A stretch of 64,000 nt of DNA from Anaerotruncus colihominis (GTDB taxonomy: Bacteria > Bacillota > Clostridia > Oscillospirales > Ruminococcaceae), in NCBI RefSeq assembly GCF_010206195.1, contig NZ_VIQT01000010.1, positions 62,001-126,000 on the forward strand. Reading direction: 5' to 3'. The stretch's first letter is position 1. Every line of letters begins with the position of its first letter. Positions 16,676 through 23,530 of this stretch are shown here, piece by piece. Below the pieces are notes generated by a model that was not told the DNA's origin, searched no databases, and worked only from the letters and a program-made list of their open reading frames with translations. A program made the position numbers and the translations under genes.

Positions 16676-17185
16676 ATGCAAACAAACGTCAAAAAATTGG
16701 CTGTCGCCGGCGTCCTCGTCGCTGTAGGGGTTGCGTGTTCCACCTTCTCCATTCCGGTGGGCGCGTCGCGCTGCTTTCCAATCCAACACATGGTCAATGT
16801 GATCGCCGGCGTTTTGCTCGGACCGCTCTATGCGTGCGCGATGGCGTTCTGCACCTCGCTTCTGCGCGTCCTGCTCGGCACAGGCAGTCTGCTCGCCTTC
16901 CCCGGCAGCATGATCGGCGCGCTGTGCTGCGGACTTTGCTACAAAGCGACCAAAAAGCTGCCGCCGGCTTATCTTGGCGAAATCATCGGCACCGGCGTGC
17001 TCGGCGGTATGGCCTGCTATCCGATCGCCACGCTTGTGATGGGCAAGGAGGCGGCGCTGTTTACGTATGTGCCCGCATTTTTCTTAAGCACCGTTGTCGG
17101 CGCGACCTTCTCGGTCCTGGTGATCGGCGCCCTGCAAAAAACACGTGTGCTTGGCCAGATGGAGCTTGCGCTCGACCGCAAATAA
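16676..17185 (+). CDS. thiW: ThiW, thiazole-precursor ECF transporter S component
   Basis: 169 residues with six hydrophobic segments and the ThiW pattern (LAVAGVLVAVGVACSTFSIPVGASRCFPIQHMVNVIAGVLLGP; FCTSLLRVLLGTGSLLAFPGSMIGA). It takes up the thiazole moiety (hydroxyethylthiazole) together with a shared ECF module. First gene behind the TPP riboswitch, directly followed by thiM, whose substrate it imports. AAAGAGGCTGATCATT precedes the ATG. Confidence 0.93.
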   Translation: MQTNVKKLAVAGVLVAVGVACSTFSIPVGASRCFPIQHMVNVIAGVLLGPLYACAMAFCTSLLRVLLGTGSLLAFPGSMIGALCCGLCYKATKKLPPAYLGEIIGTGVLGGMACYPIATLVMGKEAALFTYVPAFFLSTVVGATFSVLVIGALQKTRVLGQMELALDRK

Positions 17186-17204
17186 AATTGGAAGGAAATG
17201 CAGT

Positions 17205-18029
17205 ATGTTTGAAAAAATCCTTCAAAATGTTGCGGCAAAAACGCCGCTTGTCCACTGCATAACAAATTACGTAACCGCAAACGACTGCGCCAACATCCTG
17301 TTGGCCTGCGGCGGCTCGCCGATCATGGCGGACGACGAAAACGAGGTTGAGGAAATCACCTCGATCTGCGATGCGCTCGTTCTCAATATCGGCACGCTCA
17401 ACAGCCGCACCGTTGAATCGATGCGCCGCGCCGGCCTGCGCGCCAACGCGCTTGGCCACCCCGTCGTGTTCGACCCTGTAGGCGCGGGGGCTTCAGCGCT
17501 GCGCACCGGCACGGCCCAATCGCTGCTGCGCGATGTGCGCTTTTGCGTCATACGCGGCAACAGCTCGGAGATCCGCACGCTGGCGCGCGGGGTTGGTACG
17601 ACGCGCGGCGTTGACGCTGACGCGGCCGACACCGCGACTGAGCAGACGCTTGACGATGCTGTGTCGTTTATCAAAACGTTCTCCAGGCAAACCGGTACGG
17701 TTATCGCCATGACTGGCGTGATCGATCTTGTCGGGGATGCAGAAACCTGCTACATCATCCGAAACGGCTGCCCAGAGATGGGCAAAATCACCGGAACCGG
17801 CTGTATGCTGACGGCCGTCACAGCGGCCTGGTGCGCTGCCAACCCCAGCCATCCTCTCGACGCTGCCGCCGCGGCCGTCGCCGCGATGGGGCTTTGCGGC
17901 GAGCTGGCGCGCACACGCGCCCAGGCTGCCGGCGGCGGCACGGGCACGCTGCGCATGGCGCTCATCGACGCGATGAGCCGTCTTGACGCGGAAACTTTGA
18001 ACAGGGGGATGCGCATTGAAAGTCGATAG
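17205..18029 (+). CDS. thiM: Hydroxyethylthiazole kinase ThiM
   Basis: 274 residues, full length. The ThiM fold of the ribokinase superfamily shows PLVHCITNYVTANDCAN near the N-terminus, FDPVGAGAS (about 90-98), RGNSSEI, and the anion-hole/catalytic segment ITGTGCMLTAV. It phosphorylates thiazole alcohol with ATP to feed ThiE. GGAAGGAAATGCAGT gives the start. Overlaps thiE by 14 bp, implying translational coupling. Confidence 0.95.
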   Translation: MFEKILQNVAAKTPLVHCITNYVTANDCANILLACGGSPIMADDENEVEEITSICDALVLNIGTLNSRTVESMRRAGLRANALGHPVVFDPVGAGASALRTGTAQSLLRDVRFCVIRGNSSEIRTLARGVGTTRGVDADAADTATEQTLDDAVSFIKTFSRQTGTVIAMTGVIDLVGDAETCYIIRNGCPEMGKITGTGCMLTAVTAAWCAANPSHPLDAAAAAVAAMGLCGELARTRAQAAGGGTGTLRMALIDAMSRLDAETLNRGMRIESR

Positions 18030-18657
18030 CCGTTCCATGCTGCTTTATGCGGTAACCGACCGCGCCTGGCTGCATGGGCGCACGCTGCCCGCTCTGGTTG
18101 AGGACGCGGTGCGCGGCGGCGCGACGTTTGTGCAGCTTCGCGAGAAAGACATGGAGTTTGCCGCATTTCTTGACGAGGCGCGGCGTGTTAAGGCGGTCAC
18201 AGACCGCTATCATGTGCCGTTTGTCATCAACGACGACGTTGAAGTCGCGCGCGCCTGCAACGCGGACGGCGTACATGTAGGTCAGGACGACGCCACCGTC
18301 AGCGAGGCGCGGCGTGTCCTTGGACCGGATAAAATCATCGGCGTCTCTGTGCACACGGTGGACGAGGCGCGCGCCGCCGAGCAGGCCGGCGCGGATTATG
18401 CCGGTGTGGGCGCGGTCTTTTCCACCTCGACCAAGCTCGACGCTGGAATTGTCACATTCCAGACGTTATGCGACATCCGCACGGCTGTCTCCATTCCAAT
18501 TGTCGCTATCGGCGGCGTCAATGCGGAAAATATGTTACAATTGAAGGGCAGCGGCATCGACGGCGTAGCGGTTGTTTCGGCGCTATTTGCGCAGCAGGAC
18601 GTTTACGCCGCCGCTGAACGGCTGTATACAACTTCAAAGGAGCTGATTTTCGGTTGA
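18016..18657 (+). CDS. thiE: Thiamin phosphate synthase ThiE
   Basis: 213 residues with the complete ThiE TIM barrel: LYAVTDR, GGATFVQLREKDM, FVINDDVEVARACNADGVHVGQDD, GADYAGVGAVFSTSTK, and IPIVAIGGVNAENM. It joins HMP pyrophosphate and thiazole phosphate to give thiamin phosphate. The TTG start at 18016 has AGGGGGATGCGCA upstream and lies inside the end of thiM. Overlaps the next gene by 4 bp. Confidence 0.95.
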   Translation: MKVDSRSMLLYAVTDRAWLHGRTLPALVEDAVRGGATFVQLREKDMEFAAFLDEARRVKAVTDRYHVPFVINDDVEVARACNADGVHVGQDDATVSEARRVLGPDKIIGVSVHTVDEARAAEQAGADYAGVGAVFSTSTKLDAGIVTFQTLCDIRTAVSIPIVAIGGVNAENMLQLKGSGIDGVAVVSALFAQQDVYAAAERLYTTSKELIFG

Positions 18658-19301
18658 TCAAAGGCGCGATTTTTGATATGGACGGTACGCTGATTGACTC
18701 TATGCCGCTGTGGGAGGACTGCGGGCGGGCTTTTTTGTCCGCGCGCGGTATTGCGGCGCGTGACGATCTGGGCGAAACGCTCAAATCCCTGTCAATGGAA
18801 CAGACGGCTGACTATTTGCGGGACGCATACGGCATTTCCGAGACAACCGCCGAAATCATTGAGATTATCAACGGTATGGCTGCCGACGCATATCAGCGCA
18901 CCATCCCGCTTAAACGCGACATCGCCGCATTTCTTGAGCGCCTCAGGCAGGCGGATGTGCGCATGTGCGTCGCAACGGCAACCGACCGGCCGCTGGCAGA
19001 GGCGGCGCTCGGACGCCTGGGGCTTCTGCCCTATTTCGAACGCATTTTCACCTGTTCAGAGGTTGGCGTTGGAAAGGACCGCCCTGATATCTTTGAACAG
19101 GCGTGCGCCGTGCTTGGAACGCCCCGCAGCGAAACGGTCGTCTTTGAGGATGCGCTTTATGCGATTGAAACGGCGCGCCGCGCTGGATTCCGCATCGTCG
19201 CCATCGCGGATGACTCCTCCGCCGGCGACGAAGCGCGCATTGCTACGCTCGCGGAACAATACGTACATAACTACAAGGAATGCGAGGTAAACAGCTTATG
19301 A
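18654..19301 (+). CDS. HAD-superfamily phosphatase in the thiamin operon
   Basis: 215 residues. The HAD motif I is FDMDGTLID (7-15); motif II lies near ATATDRP, motif III at GKDRPDIF, motif IV at VFEDALYAIETARRAG. A helical cap sits between I and II, giving a beta-phosphoglucomutase-like enzyme. Placement between thiE and thiD suggests a thiamin-phosphate or HMP-phosphate phosphatase role, but this is inference. TTG start at 18654 overlaps the thiE stop (TTGA); its stop overlaps the thiD ATG. Confidence 0.85.
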   Translation: MIKGAIFDMDGTLIDSMPLWEDCGRAFLSARGIAARDDLGETLKSLSMEQTADYLRDAYGISETTAEIIEIINGMAADAYQRTIPLKRDIAAFLERLRQADVRMCVATATDRPLAEAALGRLGLLPYFERIFTCSEVGVGKDRPDIFEQACAVLGTPRSETVVFEDALYAIETARRAGFRIVAIADDSSAGDEARIATLAEQYVHNYKECEVNSL

Positions 19302-20107
19302 AACGGGTTTTGACCATCGCCGGGAGCGATTGCAGCGGCGGCGCGGGAATACAGGCGGATATCAAGACGTTTTCAGCGCATGGCGTGTTCGGTATGAGCG
19401 CAATTGTCTCGGTTGTGGCGGAAAATACGGCGCGCGTCATCGATATCATGGATGTCACCCCGGATATGATCAAAAAGCAGATCGACGCTGTCTATGAGGA
19501 TATTGGTACGGACGCGGTCAAGGTCGGTATGCTGTCACAGCCGTGCTGTATGGCAGCCGTCGCAGAAAAGCTGCGCGAATACAGCCCGTCCAATGTTGTC
19601 ATCGATCCTGTCATGTATGCGAAAAACGGCTGCCCACTGATGGACCCAGGCTCAATCGATGCGCTGATTGAAACGATCATCCCTTTGGCGGATCTGCTGA
19701 CGCCGAACATCCCGGAGGCGGAAAAGATCTCCGGGATCGAAATCCATTCAACTGCCGATATGGAACGCGCCGCCAAAACCATTCGTGATATGGGTTGTAA
19801 ATATGTGCTCATCAAGGGCGGCCATGCCGCCGACGACGCGCTCGACGTGCTTTATGACGGTATGCAGTTCCACCGCTTTTCTACGGCGCGCATCGACACA
19901 AAAAACACGCACGGTACCGGCTGCACCTATTCGTCGGCCATCGCCTCAAATCTTGCGCTTGGATACGATATGCCCGAGGCTGTCGCGCGCGCCAAGCACT
20001 ATGTCACAACCGCGATCGCACATGCGCTCCCGCTTGGCAAAGGCTGCGGCCCGACACATCATTTTTGGGAGCTGTACGAACATGGCTTGTCAAATACGCC
20101 CGTTTAA
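19298..20107 (+). CDS. thiD: Hydroxymethylpyrimidine/phosphomethylpyrimidine kinase ThiD
   Basis: 269 residues. ThiD motifs: VLTIAGSDCSGGAGIQADIKTF, the VDPVM-type segment VVIDPVMYAKNG, ADLLTPNIPEAEKISG, and the C-terminal NTHGTGCTYSSAIASNLA. It phosphorylates HMP twice to HMP-PP. With thiW, thiM and thiE it completes a salvage-only set; no thiC, thiG or thiS is present in this operon. ATG overlaps the HAD gene stop (ATGA). Confidence 0.95.
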   Translation: MKRVLTIAGSDCSGGAGIQADIKTFSAHGVFGMSAIVSVVAENTARVIDIMDVTPDMIKKQIDAVYEDIGTDAVKVGMLSQPCCMAAVAEKLREYSPSNVVIDPVMYAKNGCPLMDPGSIDALIETIIPLADLLTPNIPEAEKISGIEIHSTADMERAAKTIRDMGCKYVLIKGGHAADDALDVLYDGMQFHRFSTARIDTKNTHGTGCTYSSAIASNLALGYDMPEAVARAKHYVTTAIAHALPLGKGCGPTHHFWELYEHGLSNTPV

Positions 20108-20154
20108 CGAAATGCGAGCCTGCCTGTACTGACAAGATAAAGAAACCATTGAAA

Positions 20155-20191
20155 GCGAAAGGAAACGCATATGCGTTTCCTTTCGCTTTTT
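20155..20191 (+). terminator. Terminator of the thiamin operon
   Basis: 16-bp palindromic stem (GCGAAAGGAAACGCAT and complement) followed by TTTTTT. Confidence 0.93.
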
Positions 20192-20245
20192 TACAGTAAA
20201 ACCGACTGTATATTTGGTACTAATTAACAAAAAATCTTTTCGTTA

Positions 20246-20274
20246 TTGACAATAGGTCTTATTTGCGATATAAT
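20246..20274 (+). promoter_or_regulatory. Consensus promoter of the QueD-like gene
   Basis: Perfect TTGACA (20246-20251), 17 bp, TATAAT (20269-20274). The 80-nt leader contains a hairpin CGGGAA-GA-TTCCCG (20321-20334) just upstream of CAGGAGGG. Confidence 0.9.
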
Positions 20275-20360
20275 CATTATCAATATAGAGTATCAATATC
20301 ATTTTATAATTTGTTTATCCCGGGAAGATTCCCGTAAATTACATAATCAGGAGGGCTACA

Positions 20361-20927
20361 GTGAGAAGTATCACAACATTGGACTTACAGTACGCACACA
20401 GATTTTATGGCTTCAAGGGCGAGGCCCAGTATTTGCATGGGCACACAGGCATTCTGACCATCGAGGTTGAGGATTCCGTTGAACCCGGCGTCAATATGGT
20501 TTTCCCCTGCAACGAAATTCAGAAAACCGCTTGGGAAGTTCTGAAAAATTTTGATCACGCACTGGTGCTGCGCGAGGACGACCCTCTCCTGCCTGCAATT
20601 CTTGACGTTTATAAGGCGCAGGGTATTCGCGACGGCGCGCCAAATAACAAGATGATGGGACCGGCTTTCAAAACGGAGCTTGCGACCGCATATCCTGAAT
20701 GCCGGTTGGTTGTGACAAAGGAAACCATGACCGTTGAAGGTATGATCAAAATTGTTTACAGCCTGCTGAAGGACAAGCTCAATATCGCCAAGATCACCTT
20801 TACCAGCGGTGTAAACGCTGCCTCAGAGGAATTTGAGCCGTCAAATAAAATCGACCGCTGCCCACTGTGTGGTATCGCGCTGAATGAAAACGGCGTATGC
20901 CCAAAATGTGGATACAAAAAGAAGTAA
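20361..20927 (+). CDS. QueD/PTPS-like 6-carboxytetrahydropterin synthase with C-terminal zinc ribbon
   Basis: 188 residues. The PTPS zinc site is present (H13 in YAHRF; H27 and H29 in HGHTG), with catalytic candidates C50 and D65/H66 (FDHALVL). After the fold ends, a short linker leads to CPLCG...CPKCG (C167, C170, C180, C183), a rubredoxin-like zinc ribbon not found in standard QueD. GTG start with CAGGAGGGCTACA. The gene is alone; no other queuosine gene (queC, queE, queF) is adjacent, so the reaction and pathway (queuosine or another pterin) are not proven. Confidence 0.82.
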   Translation: MRSITTLDLQYAHRFYGFKGEAQYLHGHTGILTIEVEDSVEPGVNMVFPCNEIQKTAWEVLKNFDHALVLREDDPLLPAILDVYKAQGIRDGAPNNKMMGPAFKTELATAYPECRLVVTKETMTVEGMIKIVYSLLKDKLNIAKITFTSGVNAASEEFEPSNKIDRCPLCGIALNENGVCPKCGYKKK

Positions 20928-20962
20928 ATAAAATGCTGCCGTTTTTATGGCCGCTGAATGAA

Positions 20963-21000
20963 CAGGACGCCGCTCCCGTGGGAGCGGCGTCCTGTCTTTT
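20963..21000 (+). terminator. Terminator after the QueD-like gene
   Basis: 15-bp perfect GC stem CAGGACGCCGCTCCC with a two-base loop, then TCTTTT. Confidence 0.9.
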
Positions 21001-21047
21001 GCACAAAATAGCGGGCTGTATCTCCGCGCTTTTCCTTCCCTGCCAAA

Positions 21048-21076
21048 TTGACGCGCGGCCATTTTTTGGCTATAAT
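21048..21076 (+). promoter_or_regulatory. Promoter of the CDF transporter gene
   Basis: TTGACG (21048-21053), 17 bp, TATAAT (21071-21076). The transcript has a leader of about 135 nt. Confidence 0.8.
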
Positions 21077-21082
21077 AAAAAC

Positions 21083-21170
21083 AGTTGCGCAACTGCCCGC
21101 GGAGCGGGCGGCCATGTTCCGATTCAAGAGGCCCCGAGCTGGAAACAGCCCGGATGGCCGATTTTTTATA
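21083..21170 (+). promoter_or_regulatory. Structured leader upstream of the CDF transporter
   Basis: GC-rich leader with potential pairing CCCGC-ggag-CGGG, then GGCCAT (21109-21114) with ATGGCC near 21155-21160 enclosing a smaller GCTGGAAACAGC hairpin, and a GATTTTTTAT tract just after it. This resembles a regulated terminator in front of a metal transporter. I cannot match it to a named riboswitch. Confidence 0.4.
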
Positions 21171-21220
21171 GATTATTCCGTGATCTATAACAACAATCCA
21201 TTCTGACTGGAGGGAAACGG

Positions 21221-22387
21221 ATGATCGACTTTCTGGTGCGCCGGTTGATCAAGAACTGTGACAATATCAACGACCCGGCTGTGCGCGCCCGTTACGGCAC
21301 AGTTGCCGGCGGCATCGGTATTTTTCTGAATCTCTGCCTGTTTGCCGCGAAGTTTACAGCCGGTTTGCTGACCGCCTCCATCGCAATCACAGCGGACGCC
21401 TTCAACAATCTTTCCGACGCCGGTTCATCTGTTGTCACGCTTGTGGGATTTCATATGGCCGGCGCGCCTGCCGATCGTGAGCATCCGTTCGGGCATGGCA
21501 GGATTGAATATCTCTCCGGCCTGGCTGTGTCGGTGGCCATCCTCTTGGTTGGGCTAGAGCTGGCCAAAAATTCCTTTCTGAAGATCCTGCATCCCGAAAT
21601 GGTCGCTTTCAGCACGGTATCGTTTATCATTCTGTTGGCCTCAATCGCCGTCAAGTTGTGGATGTGTTATTTTAACCGCGCCCTTGCCCGCCGGATTGAT
21701 TCCTCGGCAATGCGCGCCACGTCAATGGACAGTTTGACGGACGCAGTCGCGACCGCGACGGTCGCGATCGGTATTGTTGTCAGCGCGGTATTTCACATCA
21801 ATATTGACGGCTGGAGCGGCATGGCGGTCGCTTGCTTTATCCTCTACACCGGGTACGCAACGGCGCGCGACAGCCTTTCGCCCCTGCTCGGCTCGCCCCC
21901 CGACGCTGATTTTGTCCAAGATATAGAACAAACGGTTCTCGCTCATCAGGAGGTCAGCGGTATCCATGACCTGATCGTTCATGATTACGGGCCGGGACGG
22001 TGCATCATTTCTCTGCACGCCGAAATGCCATGCACATCCGATATCCTCGCCATGCACGACGCCGTCGATGTCATTGAACTTGAACTGCGCCACAAATTTG
22101 GCTGCGATGTGACCATTCACATGGATCCGCTCGCCCCGGAAGACGATGAAACACGCGCATTGCGCGACCGCGTCGCCGACCTGGCCGCGCAGATCACACC
22201 CGAGGCGACAATACATGATTTTCGGGTTGTTAAAGGGACAACGCATACCAATCTGGTTTTTGATCTGCTTATCCCATACGGCTGCCCGATTGCAGACCGG
22301 CAGATTGCGGACCGTGTGCGCGAGGGCGTTCGCACATTCGACGGCAATTTCTTTGCGGTTGTGCGCGTCGACAAAGGATTTTTGTAG
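21221..22387 (+). CDS. Cation diffusion facilitator (CDF) transporter
   Basis: 388 residues. Six membrane helices carry the CDF metal site: SIAITADAFNNLSDAGSS (helix 2, with N-x3-D replacing H-x3-D as in manganese-type CDFs) and SMDSLTDAVATA (helix 5, D-x3-D). The HPFGHGRIEYLSGL loop is conserved. The C-terminal cytoplasmic domain binds metal. It exports a divalent cation by proton antiport; the N/D and D/D pattern points to manganese or iron rather than zinc, by family knowledge. ACTGGAGGGAAACGG precedes the ATG. Confidence 0.9.
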   Translation: MIDFLVRRLIKNCDNINDPAVRARYGTVAGGIGIFLNLCLFAAKFTAGLLTASIAITADAFNNLSDAGSSVVTLVGFHMAGAPADREHPFGHGRIEYLSGLAVSVAILLVGLELAKNSFLKILHPEMVAFSTVSFIILLASIAVKLWMCYFNRALARRIDSSAMRATSMDSLTDAVATATVAIGIVVSAVFHINIDGWSGMAVACFILYTGYATARDSLSPLLGSPPDADFVQDIEQTVLAHQEVSGIHDLIVHDYGPGRCIISLHAEMPCTSDILAMHDAVDVIELELRHKFGCDVTIHMDPLAPEDDETRALRDRVADLAAQITPEATIHDFRVVKGTTHTNLVFDLLIPYGCPIADRQIADRVREGVRTFDGNFFAVVRVDKGFL

Positions 22388-22410
22388 GCTGTCCGAAAGG
22401 AAGTGAAGCA

Positions 22411-22572
22411 ATGAGCCAAAACAGCGAACCAATCCGTTATGAGGACCCGCTGCTACGTCTGATTGATGAGGGGATTTCTGAGATCCGCAGCGACAATGAA
22501 CTTGACGAAGCGTTTGCCGCCATCCGTGACGCGCATGACGGCAAACCAAAAAGCGGCAGCCGTCAGTCGTAG
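22411..22572 (+). CDS. Small acidic protein, 53 residues, unrecognised
   Basis: The frame begins MSQNSEPIRYEDPLLRLIDE and continues as a predicted acidic helix (ISEIRSDNELDEAFAAIRDA) to a polar tail. It starts 23 bp after the CDF stop with AAAGGAAGTGAAGCA in front and is followed directly by a terminator, so it is the second gene of the CDF transcript. No family recognised. Confidence 0.6.
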   Translation: MSQNSEPIRYEDPLLRLIDEGISEIRSDNELDEAFAAIRDAHDGKPKSGSRQS

Positions 22573-22582
22573 TCCCATCGGG

Positions 22583-22614
22583 CCCGCCGGAACATGGTGT
22601 TCCGACGGGTTTTT
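22583..22614 (+). terminator. Terminator after the CDF operon
   Basis: Stem CCCGCCGGAACA/TGTTCCGACGGG with one mismatch, then TTTTT. Confidence 0.9.
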
Positions 22615-22702
22615 CCATCTTCCGTCATTGCAAATTGGGGGGATTTGTATTAAAATAATAACTGTAAACCATCCCCATAAATACCCCCTGACAGGAGGAT
22701 TC

Positions 22703-23257
22703 ATGGCTGATTCTATGATTACAAAACGGGCCTTGGCCGCGTCCCTCAAGGAGTTGATGGAACATACCCCGCTTGCCAAGATTTCCGTCGGCGATATCAC
22801 AAAATATTGTGGTTTAAACAGGCAGACGTTTTACTACCATTTCAATGACAAATTCGACCTGGTCAACTGGATTTATGCGACTGAGGCAGCGCCCTATCTG
22901 GAGCAGTTTTCCGATCGTGAATACTGGGTCGAGGGTTTGTGCGCCCTTTGCGGCTATATGCAGCAGAACAGCAGATTTTATATCAACGCCCTGGAATACT
23001 CCGGGCAGAACTCATTTCAGGATTATTTGTCCGATATTGCGCATCAATTAATTCGGACCATGGCCGACGAACTGGTCGGCGAGCGCATTGTCGATGAGGC
23101 TGAAATGGAATTCATCGCGGATTTTTATGCGTGCGCCTTCGTTGGGCTGATCATGAAGTGGGCGCGCCATGGGATGCGCGAAAAACCCGAGGATTATATC
23201 GACCGTGCCCGTATACTTGTTGAAGGCAGCCTGCAATATGAGATGGGCCGCCGGTAA
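22703..23257 (+). CDS. TetR/AcrR-family regulator (DhaS-like)
   Basis: 184 residues. The N-terminal HTH (TPLAKISVGDITKYCGLNRQTFYYHFNDKFDLVNWIY, about 20-57) is the TetR type with the C-terminal TetR_C domain seen in DhaS-like proteins. ACAGGAGGATTC gives the ATG at 22703. It precedes the MMPL transporter operon, in whose promoter region a GACAG-N9-CTGTC palindrome lies, so it may repress that operon. Confidence 0.88.
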   Translation: MADSMITKRALAASLKELMEHTPLAKISVGDITKYCGLNRQTFYYHFNDKFDLVNWIYATEAAPYLEQFSDREYWVEGLCALCGYMQQNSRFYINALEYSGQNSFQDYLSDIAHQLIRTMADELVGERIVDEAEMEFIADFYACAFVGLIMKWARHGMREKPEDYIDRARILVEGSLQYEMGRR

Positions 23258-23270
23258 ACGCCCCAAGTAT

Positions 23271-23314
23271 AGCCTTATGCCAATCCGTCATGCGGATGGC
23301 ATGAGGCTTTTTTC
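23271..23314 (+). terminator. Terminator after the TetR gene
   Basis: Long stem AGCCTTATGCCAATCCG with CGGATGGCATGAGGCT (one bulge), followed by TTTTTT. Confidence 0.9.
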
Positions 23315-23398
23315 ATCGCATCGCTGCTCTGTCCGGCGAACCTGGCAGTCCAAACATGCGCCTGATTTATTCAAAATTGTCTCCCTGTCGTATTTTTT

Positions 23399-23417
23399 GA
23401 CAGATGTAAAAACTGTC
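23399..23417. promoter_or_regulatory. Candidate TetR operator upstream of the MMPL operon
   Basis: Perfect inverted repeat GACAG-N9-CTGTC. It overlaps a TTGACA (23397-23402) and sits 25 bp upstream of TATAAT (23443-23448). Two hairpins follow in the leader (23465-23489 and 23494-23510). Confidence 0.5.
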
Positions 23418-23530
23418 TAAAGACTTTTTGAACCGCACACGCTATAATCATCTATCAGAAAGGAAAGAACCAGCCAAAGGCCGGTTCTTCAGGACGGCGC
23501 AGGGCGCCGTCGGAAAGAGGGGGATTTTCA

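Noticed and set aside
20321-20360. preQ1 riboswitch upstream of the QueD-like gene
   Set aside because: Only a small CGGGAA-GA-TTCCCG hairpin is present; the conserved preQ1 aptamer bases and A-rich tail are missing.
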